From Curvibacter microcysteis (GTDB lineage Bacteria; Pseudomonadota; Gammaproteobacteria; Burkholderiales; Burkholderiaceae_C): DNA of 64,000 nucleotides. Made by a program: the position numbers and the translations under genes. Each line of letters begins with the position of its first letter. Position 1 is the first letter of the stretch. Under the pieces are notes generated by a model, which did not search any database, had not been told where the DNA came from, and was given only the letters and a program-made list of their open reading frames with translations. The stretch is taken from NCBI RefSeq assembly GCF_028649435.1, contig NZ_JAQSIN010000004.1; one strand, written 5' to 3'. This document shows positions 1 through 8,117 of the stretch, piece by piece.

Positions 1-185
1 TGGCGGGCGAGATCCGGCCGGCGCCGCGCGGCCAGGAGCGCCTGAAAGAGGCCGCCAAGCTGGGCTTCAGCGTGGCCGTGGTGCCCAAGGCCAACGCGCC
101 CAAGAAGCCCATCGAGGGCCTGACGGTGCACGCGGTCGAGCGCGTGGACGAGGCCATGGACTTGATCCGGCGCGAAATGGACTGA
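1..185 (+). CDS. radA: DNA repair protein RadA, C-terminal end (partial)
   Basis: This is the last 60 codons of a gene that starts before the window; it is read in the frame beginning at base 3 and ends at TGA 183-185. The visible protein begins AGEIRPAPRGQERLKEAAKL and continues through a segment with the core GFSVAVVPKAN, which matches the end of the Lon-like P domain of RadA (Sms). RadA is a RecA-related ATPase that helps branch migration during recombinational repair. The zinc finger, Walker A and KNRFG motifs would lie upstream and cannot be seen. The identification rests on this tail alone, but the tail is very typical. Confidence 0.85.
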   Translation, partial: AGEIRPAPRGQERLKEAAKLGFSVAVVPKANAPKKPIEGLTVHAVERVDEAMDLIRREMD

Positions 186-268
186 GGGACCCGGGCTGGG
201 ACCGAGGGCTCAAACCCCTACGCACAAGCCACAGCGGCCCCACCGGCCCGGCATAGGAAAATGCGCAC

Positions 269-688
269 ATGAACTTCAAGAAAATTCTGGTCCCTGTGGG
301 CGGCATCGTGATCGTGGCCCTGGCCTACCGCGCCTATGGCCTGGGCGGCGTGGCCGCGGCCTTGGGCGGTGTGGTGATGTGGATCCTGATGCACTACACC
401 CGCCTCATGCAGGTGCTCAAGCGGGCCAACAACAACCCCATCGGCTATGTGGGCAGCGCCGTCATGCTCAACGCCAAGCTGCGCCCCGGCGTGCCCCTGA
501 TCCATGTGCTGGCCCTGACCCGCGCGTTGGGCGAACTGCAGTCGCCTGAGGGCGAGGAGCCCGAGATCTACCGTTGGACCGACGGCACCCGTTCGCATGT
601 GACGGCCGAGTTCCGTGGCGGCAAGTTGGTTCAGTGGACCTTGGTGCGCCCCCCCGCTGAGGACGCCGAGGCCCCGTCCACACCGTAA
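269..688 (+). CDS. Small inner-membrane protein of unknown function
   Basis: This 139-residue protein has two closely spaced hydrophobic stretches near the N-terminus (about residues 5-24 and 26-45), then a soluble domain of roughly 90 residues that looks alpha/beta and ends in a Pro/Ala-rich tail. The starting ATG follows a short non-coding gap after radA, and ilvE begins 81 bases downstream on the same strand, so co-transcription with ilvE is possible. Homologues in this position are, as I recall, often labelled glycerate kinase. I see no kinase motif and the length is far too short, so I would not use that name. No function can be assigned. Confidence 0.75.
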   Translation: MNFKKILVPVGGIVIVALAYRAYGLGGVAAALGGVVMWILMHYTRLMQVLKRANNNPIGYVGSAVMLNAKLRPGVPLIHVLALTRALGELQSPEGEEPEIYRWTDGTRSHVTAEFRGGKLVQWTLVRPPAEDAEAPSTP

Positions 689-769
689 AATCGGGGTTTG
701 AACCGCGGCTGGCCGGCATTCCCTGGACCGTCGACGGTGTCAGGATGGCTTTTTAAAGGACACAAGCGC

Positions 770-1708
770 ATGAGCACCCTTCCCCCCTCCATGGCGGACC
801 GCGACGGCAAAATCTGGATGGATGGCCAAATGGTCGATTGGCGTGACGCCAAGATCCACGTCCTGACCCACACCTTGCACTACGGTTGCGGCGCTTTTGA
901 GGGCGTGCGTGCCTACAACACGGTCAATGGCACGGCCATCTTCCGCCTGGAAGACCACACCAAGCGCCTGTTCAACAGCGCCAAGATCCTGCGCATGACC
1001 CTGCCCTTCAGCCAAGAAGAGGTCAATGAAGCGCAAAAAGCCGTGGTGCGTGAAAACAAGCTCGAAAGCTGCTACCTGCGCCCGCTGACCTGGATCGGCT
1101 CGCAAAAGCTGGGCGTCAGCCCCAAGGGCAACACCATCCACCTGATGGTGGCCGCCTGGGCCTGGGGTGCTTACCTGGGCGAAGAAGGCCTGCAGCGCGG
1201 CATCCGCGTCAAGACCTCCAGCTACACCCGCCACCACGTCAACATCACCATGACGCAGGCCAAGGCCGTCAGCAACTACAGCAACTCGATCCTGGCCAAC
1301 ATGGAAGCCACCGACGACGGCTACGACGAGGCGCTGCTGCTGGATTCGTCGGGCTTTGTCTCCGAAGGCGCGGGCGAGAACATCTTCATCATCAAGGACG
1401 GCGTGATCTACACGCCCGACCTGTCGGCAGGCGCCCTCAACGGCATCACCCGCAACACGGTGTTCCACATCGCTCAGGACCTGGGCCTGAACATCGTGCA
1501 AAAGCGCATCACCCGCGACGAGGTGTACATCGCCGACGAGGCCTTCTTCACTGGCACTGCCGCTGAAGTGACCCCCATCCGCGAGCTGGACCGCATCGAG
1601 ATCGGCATCGGCTCGCGTGGCCCCATCACGGAAAAAATCCAGTCGGCCTTCTTCGATATCGTGAACGGCCGCAACCCCAAGTACGCCCACTGGCTGAGCC
1701 CGGTCTGA
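770..1708 (+). CDS. ilvE: Branched-chain amino acid aminotransferase
   Basis: This 312-residue class IV PLP-dependent aminotransferase makes the last step of leucine, isoleucine and valine synthesis by transferring the amino group of glutamate to the branched 2-oxo acids in the cytoplasm. Near the N-terminus it has the typical HYGCGAFEGVRAY segment. The PLP lysine lies in MTQAKAVSNYSNS, followed by EALLLDSSGFVSEGAGENIF, a family hallmark. I chose ATG 770 because AAAGGA lies nine bases upstream and the protein then begins MSTLPPSMADRDGKIWMDG as in the family; the in-frame start at 698 would add an unlikely 24 residues. Length is normal for bacterial IlvE. Confidence 0.95.
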   Translation: MSTLPPSMADRDGKIWMDGQMVDWRDAKIHVLTHTLHYGCGAFEGVRAYNTVNGTAIFRLEDHTKRLFNSAKILRMTLPFSQEEVNEAQKAVVRENKLESCYLRPLTWIGSQKLGVSPKGNTIHLMVAAWAWGAYLGEEGLQRGIRVKTSSYTRHHVNITMTQAKAVSNYSNSILANMEATDDGYDEALLLDSSGFVSEGAGENIFIIKDGVIYTPDLSAGALNGITRNTVFHIAQDLGLNIVQKRITRDEVYIADEAFFTGTAAEVTPIRELDRIEIGIGSRGPITEKIQSAFFDIVNGRNPKYAHWLSPV

Positions 1709-1746
1709 GCGCTGCTTGCCCCACCATACCTAAAACAAGGGACCCC

Positions 1747-1953
1747 ATGAGTACCGCTGCTGTTGAACTGCTGGCCAAGGACTTGAACGCCCAAGGCGGC
1801 GTGTTCTGCCCCAACCCCAAGGCTGACATGAAGTTGTGGAACAGCCACCCCAAGGTTTACCTGGACGTGGCCCGCACCGGTGAAGGCAAGTGCCCCTACT
1901 GCGGCACGGTGTACCGCCTGAAGGCGGGCGAAGTGGTGGCGCATCACCACTGA
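1747..1953 (+). CDS. Zinc-finger (CHCC type) small protein
   Basis: This 68-residue protein has the zf-CHCC pattern: Cys21, His34, and the pair Cys49/Cys52 in KCPYC. The same fold is found in the NDUFS6 accessory subunit of mitochondrial complex I and in small bacterial stand-alone proteins. It ends in a histidine-rich tail. An RBS (AAGGGA) lies just before ATG 1747. It sits 38 bases after ilvE and only seven bases before the first glycosyltransferase, so it probably leads the glycan operon. It is thought to bind zinc; its partner in bacteria is not established. Confidence 0.85.
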   Translation: MSTAAVELLAKDLNAQGGVFCPNPKADMKLWNSHPKVYLDVARTGEGKCPYCGTVYRLKAGEVVAHHH

Positions 1954-1960
1954 GCACCCG

Positions 1961-2869
1961 GTGGCTGCCCAGCCCCGGTCTCCATCCCCCGGCATGATGT
2001 CCCCGGACACCGCCGCGCTGCTGTCCCAGGTCACCGTGCTGGTGGTCACCTACAACAGCGGGCACTGCCTGCCTGCGCTGGCCCAAGGCTTGGCGCAGCT
2101 GCCGCATGTGCGCGTGGTCGACAACGCCAGCCAGGACGGCACGCCCGACACGGTGCGCCGCCTGCTGCCGTCGGCCCAACTGACCTGCCTGCCCAGCAAC
2201 AAGGGCTATGGCGTGGCCAACAACGCGGGCCTGGCCGAGGTGAGCACGCCTTACGCGCTGCTGCTCAACCCCGATTGCGAAGTCACGCCCGAGTCCATCG
2301 CGGCCCTGGTGCAGGCGGCCCGGCAGTGGCCTGAGGCCACTTTGCTGGTGCCCCAACTGGTCGACGGTCAGGGCGCGCTGCAGGTCAACTACAGCTGGCC
2401 GCGCCACGACTGGAAGCCGCGCCAAGGCGCCGCCGACGGGCCGCTCAGCGTGGGCTATGCCTGCGCGGCGGTCATGCTGATCCACATGGCGCGCTTGCAG
2501 CCGGTGGGTTTTTTCGATCCGCGTTTCTTCCTGTACTACGAAGACGAGGACCTGTGCCTGCGCGTGTTCCAGCGCCACGGCCAGATCCTGGTGCTGCCCG
2601 ACATCCGCGTCACCCACCTGTCGCGCGGTTCGGTGCGCGGGCCTCGGCCCTGGCGCTCGGAGTATTGGCGCGGCTACCACCACGCACAGTCGAAAATCAT
2701 CTTCATCCACAAGCACGCGGGCGCCGCTGCGGGCGCCCGGGCACAACGCCGCCTGATGCTGTCGGCCTGCGCCAACGTGCTGGTCCGTGCCTTGCTGGTG
2801 TCGCCCAAACACCTGGCCCGGGCCTGGGGCCGCTTGCGTGGGGTGTGGCAGTTGCCGCCTCTGGCCTGA
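1961..2869 (+). CDS. Glycosyltransferase family 2 (rhamnosyltransferase-like)
   Basis: This GT-A fold glycosyltransferase probably adds a sugar to a lipid-linked or LPS-core acceptor at the cytoplasmic face of the inner membrane. Visible motifs in order are VLVVTYNSG at the nucleotide-binding start, VDNASQDGT, LPSNKGYGVANN, and LLLNPDCE with the DxD-like acidic cluster, then FFLYYEDEDLC typical of the WbbL/RfbF-like rhamnosyltransferase group. The reading frame opens with GTG at 1961 directly after the zinc-finger gene, but ATG 1994 or 1997 would also preserve the whole domain and may be the true start. Acceptor and donor sugars cannot be told from the sequence. Confidence 0.85.
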   Translation: MAAQPRSPSPGMMSPDTAALLSQVTVLVVTYNSGHCLPALAQGLAQLPHVRVVDNASQDGTPDTVRRLLPSAQLTCLPSNKGYGVANNAGLAEVSTPYALLLNPDCEVTPESIAALVQAARQWPEATLLVPQLVDGQGALQVNYSWPRHDWKPRQGAADGPLSVGYACAAVMLIHMARLQPVGFFDPRFFLYYEDEDLCLRVFQRHGQILVLPDIRVTHLSRGSVRGPRPWRSEYWRGYHHAQSKIIFIHKHAGAAAGARAQRRLMLSACANVLVRALLVSPKHLARAWGRLRGVWQLPPLA

Positions 2870-2891
2870 GCCTCTTTTTTTGACGAGCACC

Positions 2892-3728
2892 ATGTCGACC
2901 CCCTCCTCCTCCGTGTCTGGCCCCGTGGCCGCTGCCTGGCCCACCGACCGGCCCAGCCTGACCATCGGCATCCTGACCAAAAACGAGGCCCACCACATCG
3001 AGGCCTGCGTGCGCAGCGCCGCCTTCGCCGACCAAGTGATCGTGGTGGACAGCGGCAGCACCGACAACACGGTGGCCTTGGCCCAGGACCTGGGGGCCGA
3101 GGTGCACCTGTACCCCGACTGGCAGGGCTTTGCCGTGCAGCGCACACGCCTGCTGTCGCACGCGCGCGGCGATTATTTGTTCTACCTGGACGCGGATGAG
3201 CTCATCACCCCAGCCTTGCAAGCCCAGATCGAGGCGGCGGTGCGCTCGGGCGAGCGCGCCATCTGGGCCATCGAGTGGAGCGTGGTGGCCTATGGCCGCG
3301 AGCTGAAGTACTTTTTGTCGCAGTCGCGCCTGGACCGCATGTTCCGCCGTGACATGCTGGAGCGCTACGAGGGCGTGGTGCACGAGCACGCCGTGCTCAA
3401 GCCCCAGGACCAGCCGGTGCCGCGCCATGCCTTCAAGGCCCGGCTGCTGCACTATTCGCGCGAAACCGTGCGCGGCAGCCTGGAGAAGCTGACCCAGTAC
3501 GCCATGCTGGGCGCGGCCAAGCGCGCCCAGGCCGGCAAGCGTGGCGGCGTGCTGCGCGGCATGGCCTCGGCCTTTGCCATCTTCTTGCGCCTGTACGTGT
3601 TCCGGCTTGGCTTTCTGGGCGGTGGTCCGGGCTTTCTGTTTTGCTACTTCATCGCGCTGGAGTGTTTCTTCCGCTACGCCGCGCTGTACTACGACCGCGA
3701 GAGCCTCAGCCAATCGGTGGGGCGTTGA
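2892..3728 (+). CDS. Glycosyltransferase family 2 (WaaE/KdtX-like)
   Basis: This 278-residue family-2 glycosyltransferase has the pattern of LPS core beta-glucosyltransferases of the WaaE/KdtX group. It shows GILTKNEAHHIEACV, then VVDSGSTDNTV, the conserved WQGFAVQR segment, and YLFYLDADELI with the DxD motif. Hydrophobic residues near the C-terminus may touch the membrane. ATG 2892 is chosen because the sugar-nucleotide fold starts about 25 residues later and the longer open frame would overlap the preceding gene. The gap to the preceding gene is 22 bases and the next gene begins two bases after this stop, so these genes are co-transcribed. Confidence 0.88.
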   Translation: MSTPSSSVSGPVAAAWPTDRPSLTIGILTKNEAHHIEACVRSAAFADQVIVVDSGSTDNTVALAQDLGAEVHLYPDWQGFAVQRTRLLSHARGDYLFYLDADELITPALQAQIEAAVRSGERAIWAIEWSVVAYGRELKYFLSQSRLDRMFRRDMLERYEGVVHEHAVLKPQDQPVPRHAFKARLLHYSRETVRGSLEKLTQYAMLGAAKRAQAGKRGGVLRGMASAFAIFLRLYVFRLGFLGGGPGFLFCYFIALECFFRYAALYYDRESLSQSVGR

Positions 3729-3730
3729 CC

Positions 3731-5044
3731 ATGCAGCCCACCTCCCCATCGACCGCGCCGCCAGGGCCGGTGTCTGCGGGCGAGTGGTCGCCGGCCGAGC
3801 GTGCGTCTTCACTGGCCGCCTTTGCCCTGCCGGCGCTGTCGCTGTGCCTGCCCAGCGGTTATTCCTGGGGGGCGACCTTGCTGTTGTTCGCGTCCTTGCT
3901 GACGGTGCGCCACTGGTGGCATCGTCCGCCGGACTGGGCTCAGCTGCGCTGGCTGGTCGCGGCGCTGGTCTTCATGGGCCTGGACTGGCTGGTCGATGCG
4001 GTGATCAGCCAGGGCAGCTGGCGTGGGCTGGACAAGCCGCTCAAGTACTTCCTGGCCTTGCCTTGCCTGTTCTTTGTGCTGCGCTACCCGCCGCGCCCCC
4101 GGGCCTTGTGGGCGGGGCTGGCGGTGGGGGCCAGCCTCAGCGGCCTGGTGTCGCTCTACCAGTACCTGGTGCAGGGCATGTGGCGCACCGAAGGGTTCAC
4201 CAACGCCATCCAGTACGGCAACCTCAGCCTGTTGATGGCCGTGATGTGCCTGGTGGGCGCCATGATGTGGCCCGAGGAGCCACGCCGCCTGGCCTGGCGC
4301 CTGGCTCTGGGCGTGGGCATGGTGCTGGGCCTGGTGGCTTCGCTGCTGTCGCAGGCGCGCGGTGGCTGGTTGTCGCTGCTGTTCATCTTGCCCGTGCTGG
4401 TGTTCTTGGTGCGCCGCTACATCCCCTTGAAGCGTTTGTTGCTGGCCATGGCGGCGCTGGGGCTGTCCTTGGTGGTGCTGGTGGGGGCCTTGGGTCCGAC
4501 CCTGGTGCACCGCCTGGAATTGGCGGTGGACGAGGTCCGGCAATACGAGACCACGGGCCATTCGGACAACTCGGTCGGCCAGCGGCTGGCGCACTGGAAG
4601 GCCGCCTGGCACATGGGCCTGCAGCGCCCGCTGCTGGGCTGGACCCAGGCCGGCTACGAGCAGGAAAAGCACCGCATGGTCGCCGCTGGCGAAGCACCGG
4701 CCGCCGTGCTGGTCTATGGCCATGCGCACAACGAGTTTTTGGACGTCTTCGCCAAGCGCGGGCTGCTGGGCCTGTTCTCGGTGCTGGGCTTGTATGGTTC
4801 GGTGCTGTGGTTGTTCTGGCCCCGGTGCGACCAAGCCCTGTCGCCTGAACGCCAAGGCCTGCAACTGGCGGCCTTGATGATGCCGCTGGCCTACCTGGGC
4901 TTTGGTTTGACGCAGGCCTTTCTGGGCCACAACAGCGGCACCATGTTCTACCTGTTCATGTCCTTGCTGATGTACGGCGCGCTGCGCCAGCCCGAGCCAG
5001 CGCTGCCACCGCCTGCACCGGTTCATTCCACCCCCGCCGCCTGA
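3731..5044 (+). CDS. O-antigen ligase / polymerase family membrane protein
   Basis: This 437-residue protein is almost entirely membrane-spanning, with about ten to twelve hydrophobic segments, and has one large soluble loop near residues 260-340. That loop includes RLAHWKAAWHMGLQRPLLGW and a HAHNEFLDVFAKRGLLGL segment, both characteristic of the Wzy_C family that contains the O-antigen ligase WaaL and the polymerase Wzy. It would act on the periplasmic side, attaching or extending lipid-linked glycan. Sequence alone does not separate ligase from polymerase. ATG 3731 follows the preceding stop by two bases, indicating translational coupling. Confidence 0.85.
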   Translation: MQPTSPSTAPPGPVSAGEWSPAERASSLAAFALPALSLCLPSGYSWGATLLLFASLLTVRHWWHRPPDWAQLRWLVAALVFMGLDWLVDAVISQGSWRGLDKPLKYFLALPCLFFVLRYPPRPRALWAGLAVGASLSGLVSLYQYLVQGMWRTEGFTNAIQYGNLSLLMAVMCLVGAMMWPEEPRRLAWRLALGVGMVLGLVASLLSQARGGWLSLLFILPVLVFLVRRYIPLKRLLLAMAALGLSLVVLVGALGPTLVHRLELAVDEVRQYETTGHSDNSVGQRLAHWKAAWHMGLQRPLLGWTQAGYEQEKHRMVAAGEAPAAVLVYGHAHNEFLDVFAKRGLLGLFSVLGLYGSVLWLFWPRCDQALSPERQGLQLAALMMPLAYLGFGLTQAFLGHNSGTMFYLFMSLLMYGALRQPEPALPPPAPVHSTPAA

Positions 5045-5059
5045 CGCTGGAGCCCGCCG

Positions 5060-6034
5060 ATGCATGTCTTGCTGGTCAACAACGCGCCCATCCCGGTGTT
5101 TGCCTATGGCGGCACCGAGCGTGTGATTTGGGACCTGGGCCGCGCCCTGGTGGGCTTGGGCCACCGCGTCAGCTACCTGGTGCCTGAGGGCTCGCACTGC
5201 GATTTCGCCCAGGTGTTGCCCATCCGCCCGGGCCAGCCCTGGGCGGCGCAGATCCCGGCCGATGTGGATGTGGTGCACTTCCAGTTCAATCCCAAGACCG
5301 ACATCGGCCGCCCCTTTGTGGTGACCGAGCACGGCAATGGCCGCGACCCCGACCCGCTGGCGCTGAACACGGTATTTGTCTCGCGCAACCATGCGCAGCG
5401 CCACGGCAGTGCCCGCTATGTGCTCAATGGCCTGGACTGGTCGGCCTATGGGCCGGTCGACTTCGATCGCCCGCGCGCGCACCATCACTTCCTGGGCAAG
5501 GCGGCCTGGCGGGTGAAAAACGTCAAGGGCGCGATCCGTGTGGCGGCCCTGGCCGGGGTTGAACTGGACGTGCTGGGCGGCACGCGGCTCAACCTGCGGC
5601 GTGGCTTTCGCTTCACCTGGTCGCCGCGCGTGCACTTTTTTGGCATGGTGGGCGGGCAGCAGAAGTTTGATTTGCTCAACGCCTCGCGCGGCCTGATCTT
5701 GCCGGTGCGCTGGCACGAGCCCTTTGGCCTGGCGGTGATCGAGAGCCTTTATTTTGGTTGCCCGGTGTTCGCCACCCCCTACGGCGCCTTGCCTGAGCTG
5801 GTGCCGGCTGACTGCGGCACCCTGGCCGCCAGCGCGTCGGCGCTGGCCGAGGCCGTGCGCGCCTGGCGCGGCGACCCGCGCGCCTGCCAGGCCGCGGTGC
5901 TGCAACGCTTCAGCGCCGAGACCATGGCGCGGGGCTACCTGCAGTGCTACGAAGAGGTGCTGGCTGGGGTCGCCCTGAACCCGCAGCCGCCGCACATGGC
6001 CCATTCGGCCTTTGACCAACCCTGGCAGAACTGA
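5060..6034 (+). CDS. Glycosyltransferase family 4 (group 1)
   Basis: This 324-residue protein is a GT-B fold glycosyltransferase. The N-terminal MHVLLVNNAPIPVFAYGGTE, with its glycine-rich acceptor-domain loop, and the later RWHEPFGLAVIESLYFGCPV (the E-x7-E nucleotide-sugar motif of group 1 enzymes) are clear. It is slightly short for the family (usually 350-400 residues). It is the last gene of the operon that begins at 1747, 15 bases after the ligase-type gene. It probably adds one of the outer sugars of the LPS core or a short surface glycan. A GC-rich inverted repeat follows the stop. Confidence 0.87.
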   Translation: MHVLLVNNAPIPVFAYGGTERVIWDLGRALVGLGHRVSYLVPEGSHCDFAQVLPIRPGQPWAAQIPADVDVVHFQFNPKTDIGRPFVVTEHGNGRDPDPLALNTVFVSRNHAQRHGSARYVLNGLDWSAYGPVDFDRPRAHHHFLGKAAWRVKNVKGAIRVAALAGVELDVLGGTRLNLRRGFRFTWSPRVHFFGMVGGQQKFDLLNASRGLILPVRWHEPFGLAVIESLYFGCPVFATPYGALPELVPADCGTLAASASALAEAVRAWRGDPRACQAAVLQRFSAETMARGYLQCYEEVLAGVALNPQPPHMAHSAFDQPWQN

Positions 6035-6060
6035 GGCCAGCAGCACGCGTTCTGGGGGCG

Positions 6061-6106
6061 GGCGGCTGGGGGCCGCTTCGCGCTTCTGAGGGCCCCCTCA
6101 GCCGCC
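6061..6106. terminator. GC-rich inverted repeat between convergent genes
   Basis: GGCGGCTGGGGGCC at 6061-6074 can pair with GGGCCCCCTCAGCCGCC at 6090-6106, with one bulge. It lies between the convergent glycosyltransferase and nitronate monooxygenase genes, its right arm overlapping the last codons of the latter. There is no T-tract, so it is only a possible bidirectional terminator or RNA end-stabiliser. Confidence 0.4.
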
Positions 6107-7135
6107 CAGGCGTCGACGCGCCCCTTCATCCATTGCTTGCAGGATGTGCGCGGCGGTTGGGCAGTCGTGAATCAAGCCCACCCCTTCACCCACGGTGGCG
6201 TGGGCGCGGCGGTAGTCCTGTTCGGCCACGCCGGCGTCGTAGTCAGCGCGGGCGGCGGCCGGGTCTTGGCGCAGGGCCTCCACACGCGACTCCCAGGCCT
6301 GGTGCAGTGGGTTGCGCAGGGCGCGAAAGTCAAAGGGCGCCGGCCAGTTCTTGCGGCGCAGGATGTCAAACACCTCGGAGCGCGCCGTGCCGTCGCCCGT
6401 GCTGGCCACCGCTTGGGCCTTGGCCCCGGCGGGCGCCAGGCTCTCCTGGCTGGCCCACAGGCGCGAACCGACCAGGGCGCCGTCGGCCCCCAGCACGCGG
6501 CTGGCGGCCAGGGTGCGGCCGTCGGCAATGCCCCCAGCGGCCAGCAGCAAGGTGGCCGGCGACTGGGCGGCCAGGGCGTCGGCCAGCTCAGGCACCAGGG
6601 TGAAGGTGGCGCGGCCGTTCAAGGCGTTCATGCCGTGCCCGCCCGCTTCGGCGCCCTGGGCCACCACCACCTGGGCGCCGGCTTCCAGGGCCAGCGGCAG
6701 TTGCTCCAGGCGCTGGATCTGGCAGATCAGGTCCACGCCCCGGGCCTGCAGGCGCGCCGCATAGGGCCGGGGGTCGCCAAAGGACAGCATCAGGGCGCGC
6801 GGCAAATCGGCCTCGGCCTGGTCCAGCAGCCAGTCCAAGGCGGAGGCGTCTTCGTCCAGCTTCCAGGTGATGAAGCCGCAGCCAATGCGTCGTGTAGATT
6901 TGGCCTGCAATGCGAGTGTGTACTCACGTTGGGTCCAGGCGAGATCGCCATAACCACCCCCCACCAGGCCCAGGGCGCCGGCGTCGGCGCAGGCGGCGGC
7001 CAGGGCGCCACCCGAGGCCAGGGCCATGGGCGCCAGGGCCACGGGCAGGCTCAGGCCGTAGCGCTGGCTGAAGCGGGAGTCGGGCCAGAGCGAGGTTGAT
7101 GCGGCGGGGAGGGCGGGGCGGGTGGGCTGGTTCAT
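6098..7135 (-). CDS. Nitronate monooxygenase (NPD family)
   Basis: This 345-residue FMN-dependent TIM-barrel enzyme belongs to the 2-nitropropane dioxygenase family, which oxidises alkyl nitronates such as propionate-3-nitronate to carbonyl compounds and nitrite. The family signature AQGAEAGGHG with the catalytic histidine is present mid-protein, followed by the phosphate-binding LLAAGGIADGRT and GADGALVGSRLWASQES segments. I start it at ATG 7135 (MNQPTRPALP); an ATG 36 bases further out would run into the regulatory gap. It is transcribed divergently from a LysR gene, which probably controls it. Some family members act on other substrates. Confidence 0.88.
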   Translation of the reverse strand: MNQPTRPALPAASTSLWPDSRFSQRYGLSLPVALAPMALASGGALAAACADAGALGLVGGGYGDLAWTQREYTLALQAKSTRRIGCGFITWKLDEDASALDWLLDQAEADLPRALMLSFGDPRPYAARLQARGVDLICQIQRLEQLPLALEAGAQVVVAQGAEAGGHGMNALNGRATFTLVPELADALAAQSPATLLLAAGGIADGRTLAASRVLGADGALVGSRLWASQESLAPAGAKAQAVASTGDGTARSEVFDILRRKNWPAPFDFRALRNPLHQAWESRVEALRQDPAAARADYDAGVAEQDYRRAHATVGEGVGLIHDCPTAAHILQAMDEGARRRLGG

Positions 7136-7180
7136 GGGCCGATTGTGGTGGGCGTGACAAAGCGAGTCCAACGAATAAAA

Positions 7181-7194
7181 ATGAAGCCATTCAT
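7181..7194. promoter_or_regulatory. Possible LysR-type operator in divergent gap
   Basis: ATGAA-gcca-TTCAT is a perfect short palindrome of the interrupted kind bound by LysR regulators. It lies 16 bases before the LysR start codon and within the 74-base gap shared with the nitronate monooxygenase gene. A wider pair GTCCAA (7166-7171) and TTGGAC (7199-7204) frames it. This is pattern evidence only. Confidence 0.4.
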
Positions 7195-7209
7195 CGATTT
7201 GGACGAAGT

Positions 7210-8082
7210 ATGGATTTTGCCGATCTGCAGACGTTTCGGGCCGTGGTGGAACACGGCGGGGTGACGGCGGCCGCCACCCAGCTGCACCGCGTGCAGTCCA
7301 GCATCTCGGCGCGCCTGTCGGCCCTGGAGCGCGACCTGGGGTGTGCCTTGTTCGAGCGCGCCGGCCGCCGCCTGCAACTCACCCCCGAGGGCCGCCACCT
7401 CTACGAGCGCAGTGCCGCCCTGGTGCAGGACCTGGTCGCGCTGCGCCAGGAGCTGGCGGGCACCGGCCCCGGGGCCGTGCTGTGTCTGGGCGCCATGGAA
7501 AGCACCGCCGCTGTGCGCCTGGCGCCTGTGCTGGCGCAGCTGCGCCGGGGCCAACCGGGCATGCGCTTGTTGTTGCGCACAGGGACCACCGGCGCCTTGT
7601 TGCAAGGCCTGGAGCAGCACGCGCTGGACGCCGTGCTGGTGGCCGGCCCGGCGAACCGGCCCGCCCTGCACTGGCAGCCTGTGTTTGAAGAGGAGTTGGT
7701 GTTGATTGCCCCGCTTCCGCCGTCGGTCGACTCGACCCTGGCGTCGCCCCTGCCGCCCGGCCTGGTGACCTTCAGTGCGGGCTGCGCCTACCGCGAGGTC
7801 GCGCTGGATTGGGCCCGGGCGCAAGGCCTGCCACCCGGGCCGGCGACCGAGATCGGCTCCTACCATGCGCTGGCGGCGGCGGTGACCGCGGGCATGGGCT
7901 TGGGGCTGCTGCCCCGGGCCGTGCTGAGTGGCATCGACACCCGAGGGCTGCAGGTGCAGTCGCTGCCCGAGGCCTGGGCGCGTCAGACCACCTGGCTGGT
8001 GACCCGCCAAGGGCCTGTGTCTGCCGCCTTGCGGGCCTTGGTGCAAGCCTTGCAGGAGGGCGGCATGGCGTCGGCTGGCTGA
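7210..8082 (+). CDS. LysR-family transcriptional regulator
   Basis: This 290-residue regulator has an N-terminal winged helix-turn-helix (MDFADLQTFRAVVEHGGVTA, then TQLHRVQSSISARLSALERD) followed by a periplasmic-binding-protein-like effector domain with the usual VLVAGPANRP and YHALAAAVTAGMGLGLLPR stretches. ATG 7210 starts the helix-turn-helix in the normal place; the longer open frame upstream reads back through the divergent gene. It is divergent from nitronate monooxygenase, the classic layout for a LysR regulator and its target, so it probably senses a nitro compound or a related metabolite. Confidence 0.88.
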   Translation: MDFADLQTFRAVVEHGGVTAAATQLHRVQSSISARLSALERDLGCALFERAGRRLQLTPEGRHLYERSAALVQDLVALRQELAGTGPGAVLCLGAMESTAAVRLAPVLAQLRRGQPGMRLLLRTGTTGALLQGLEQHALDAVLVAGPANRPALHWQPVFEEELVLIAPLPPSVDSTLASPLPPGLVTFSAGCAYREVALDWARAQGLPPGPATEIGSYHALAAAVTAGMGLGLLPRAVLSGIDTRGLQVQSLPEAWARQTTWLVTRQGPVSAALRALVQALQEGGMASAG

Positions 8083-8117
8083 GGCGGGGTGGGCATCAGG
8101 GCCCGGACCGTGGAGGC

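Noticed and set aside
269..688. Naming the small membrane protein glycerate kinase
   Set aside because: The protein is 139 residues with two membrane helices and has no kinase motif.
3809..6046. A 745-codon open frame on the minus strand across the ligase and family-4 glycosyltransferase genes
   Set aside because: It is antisense to two clearly recognisable genes, is rich in His, Gln and Arg as expected from reverse reading of GC-rich codons, and shows no domain.
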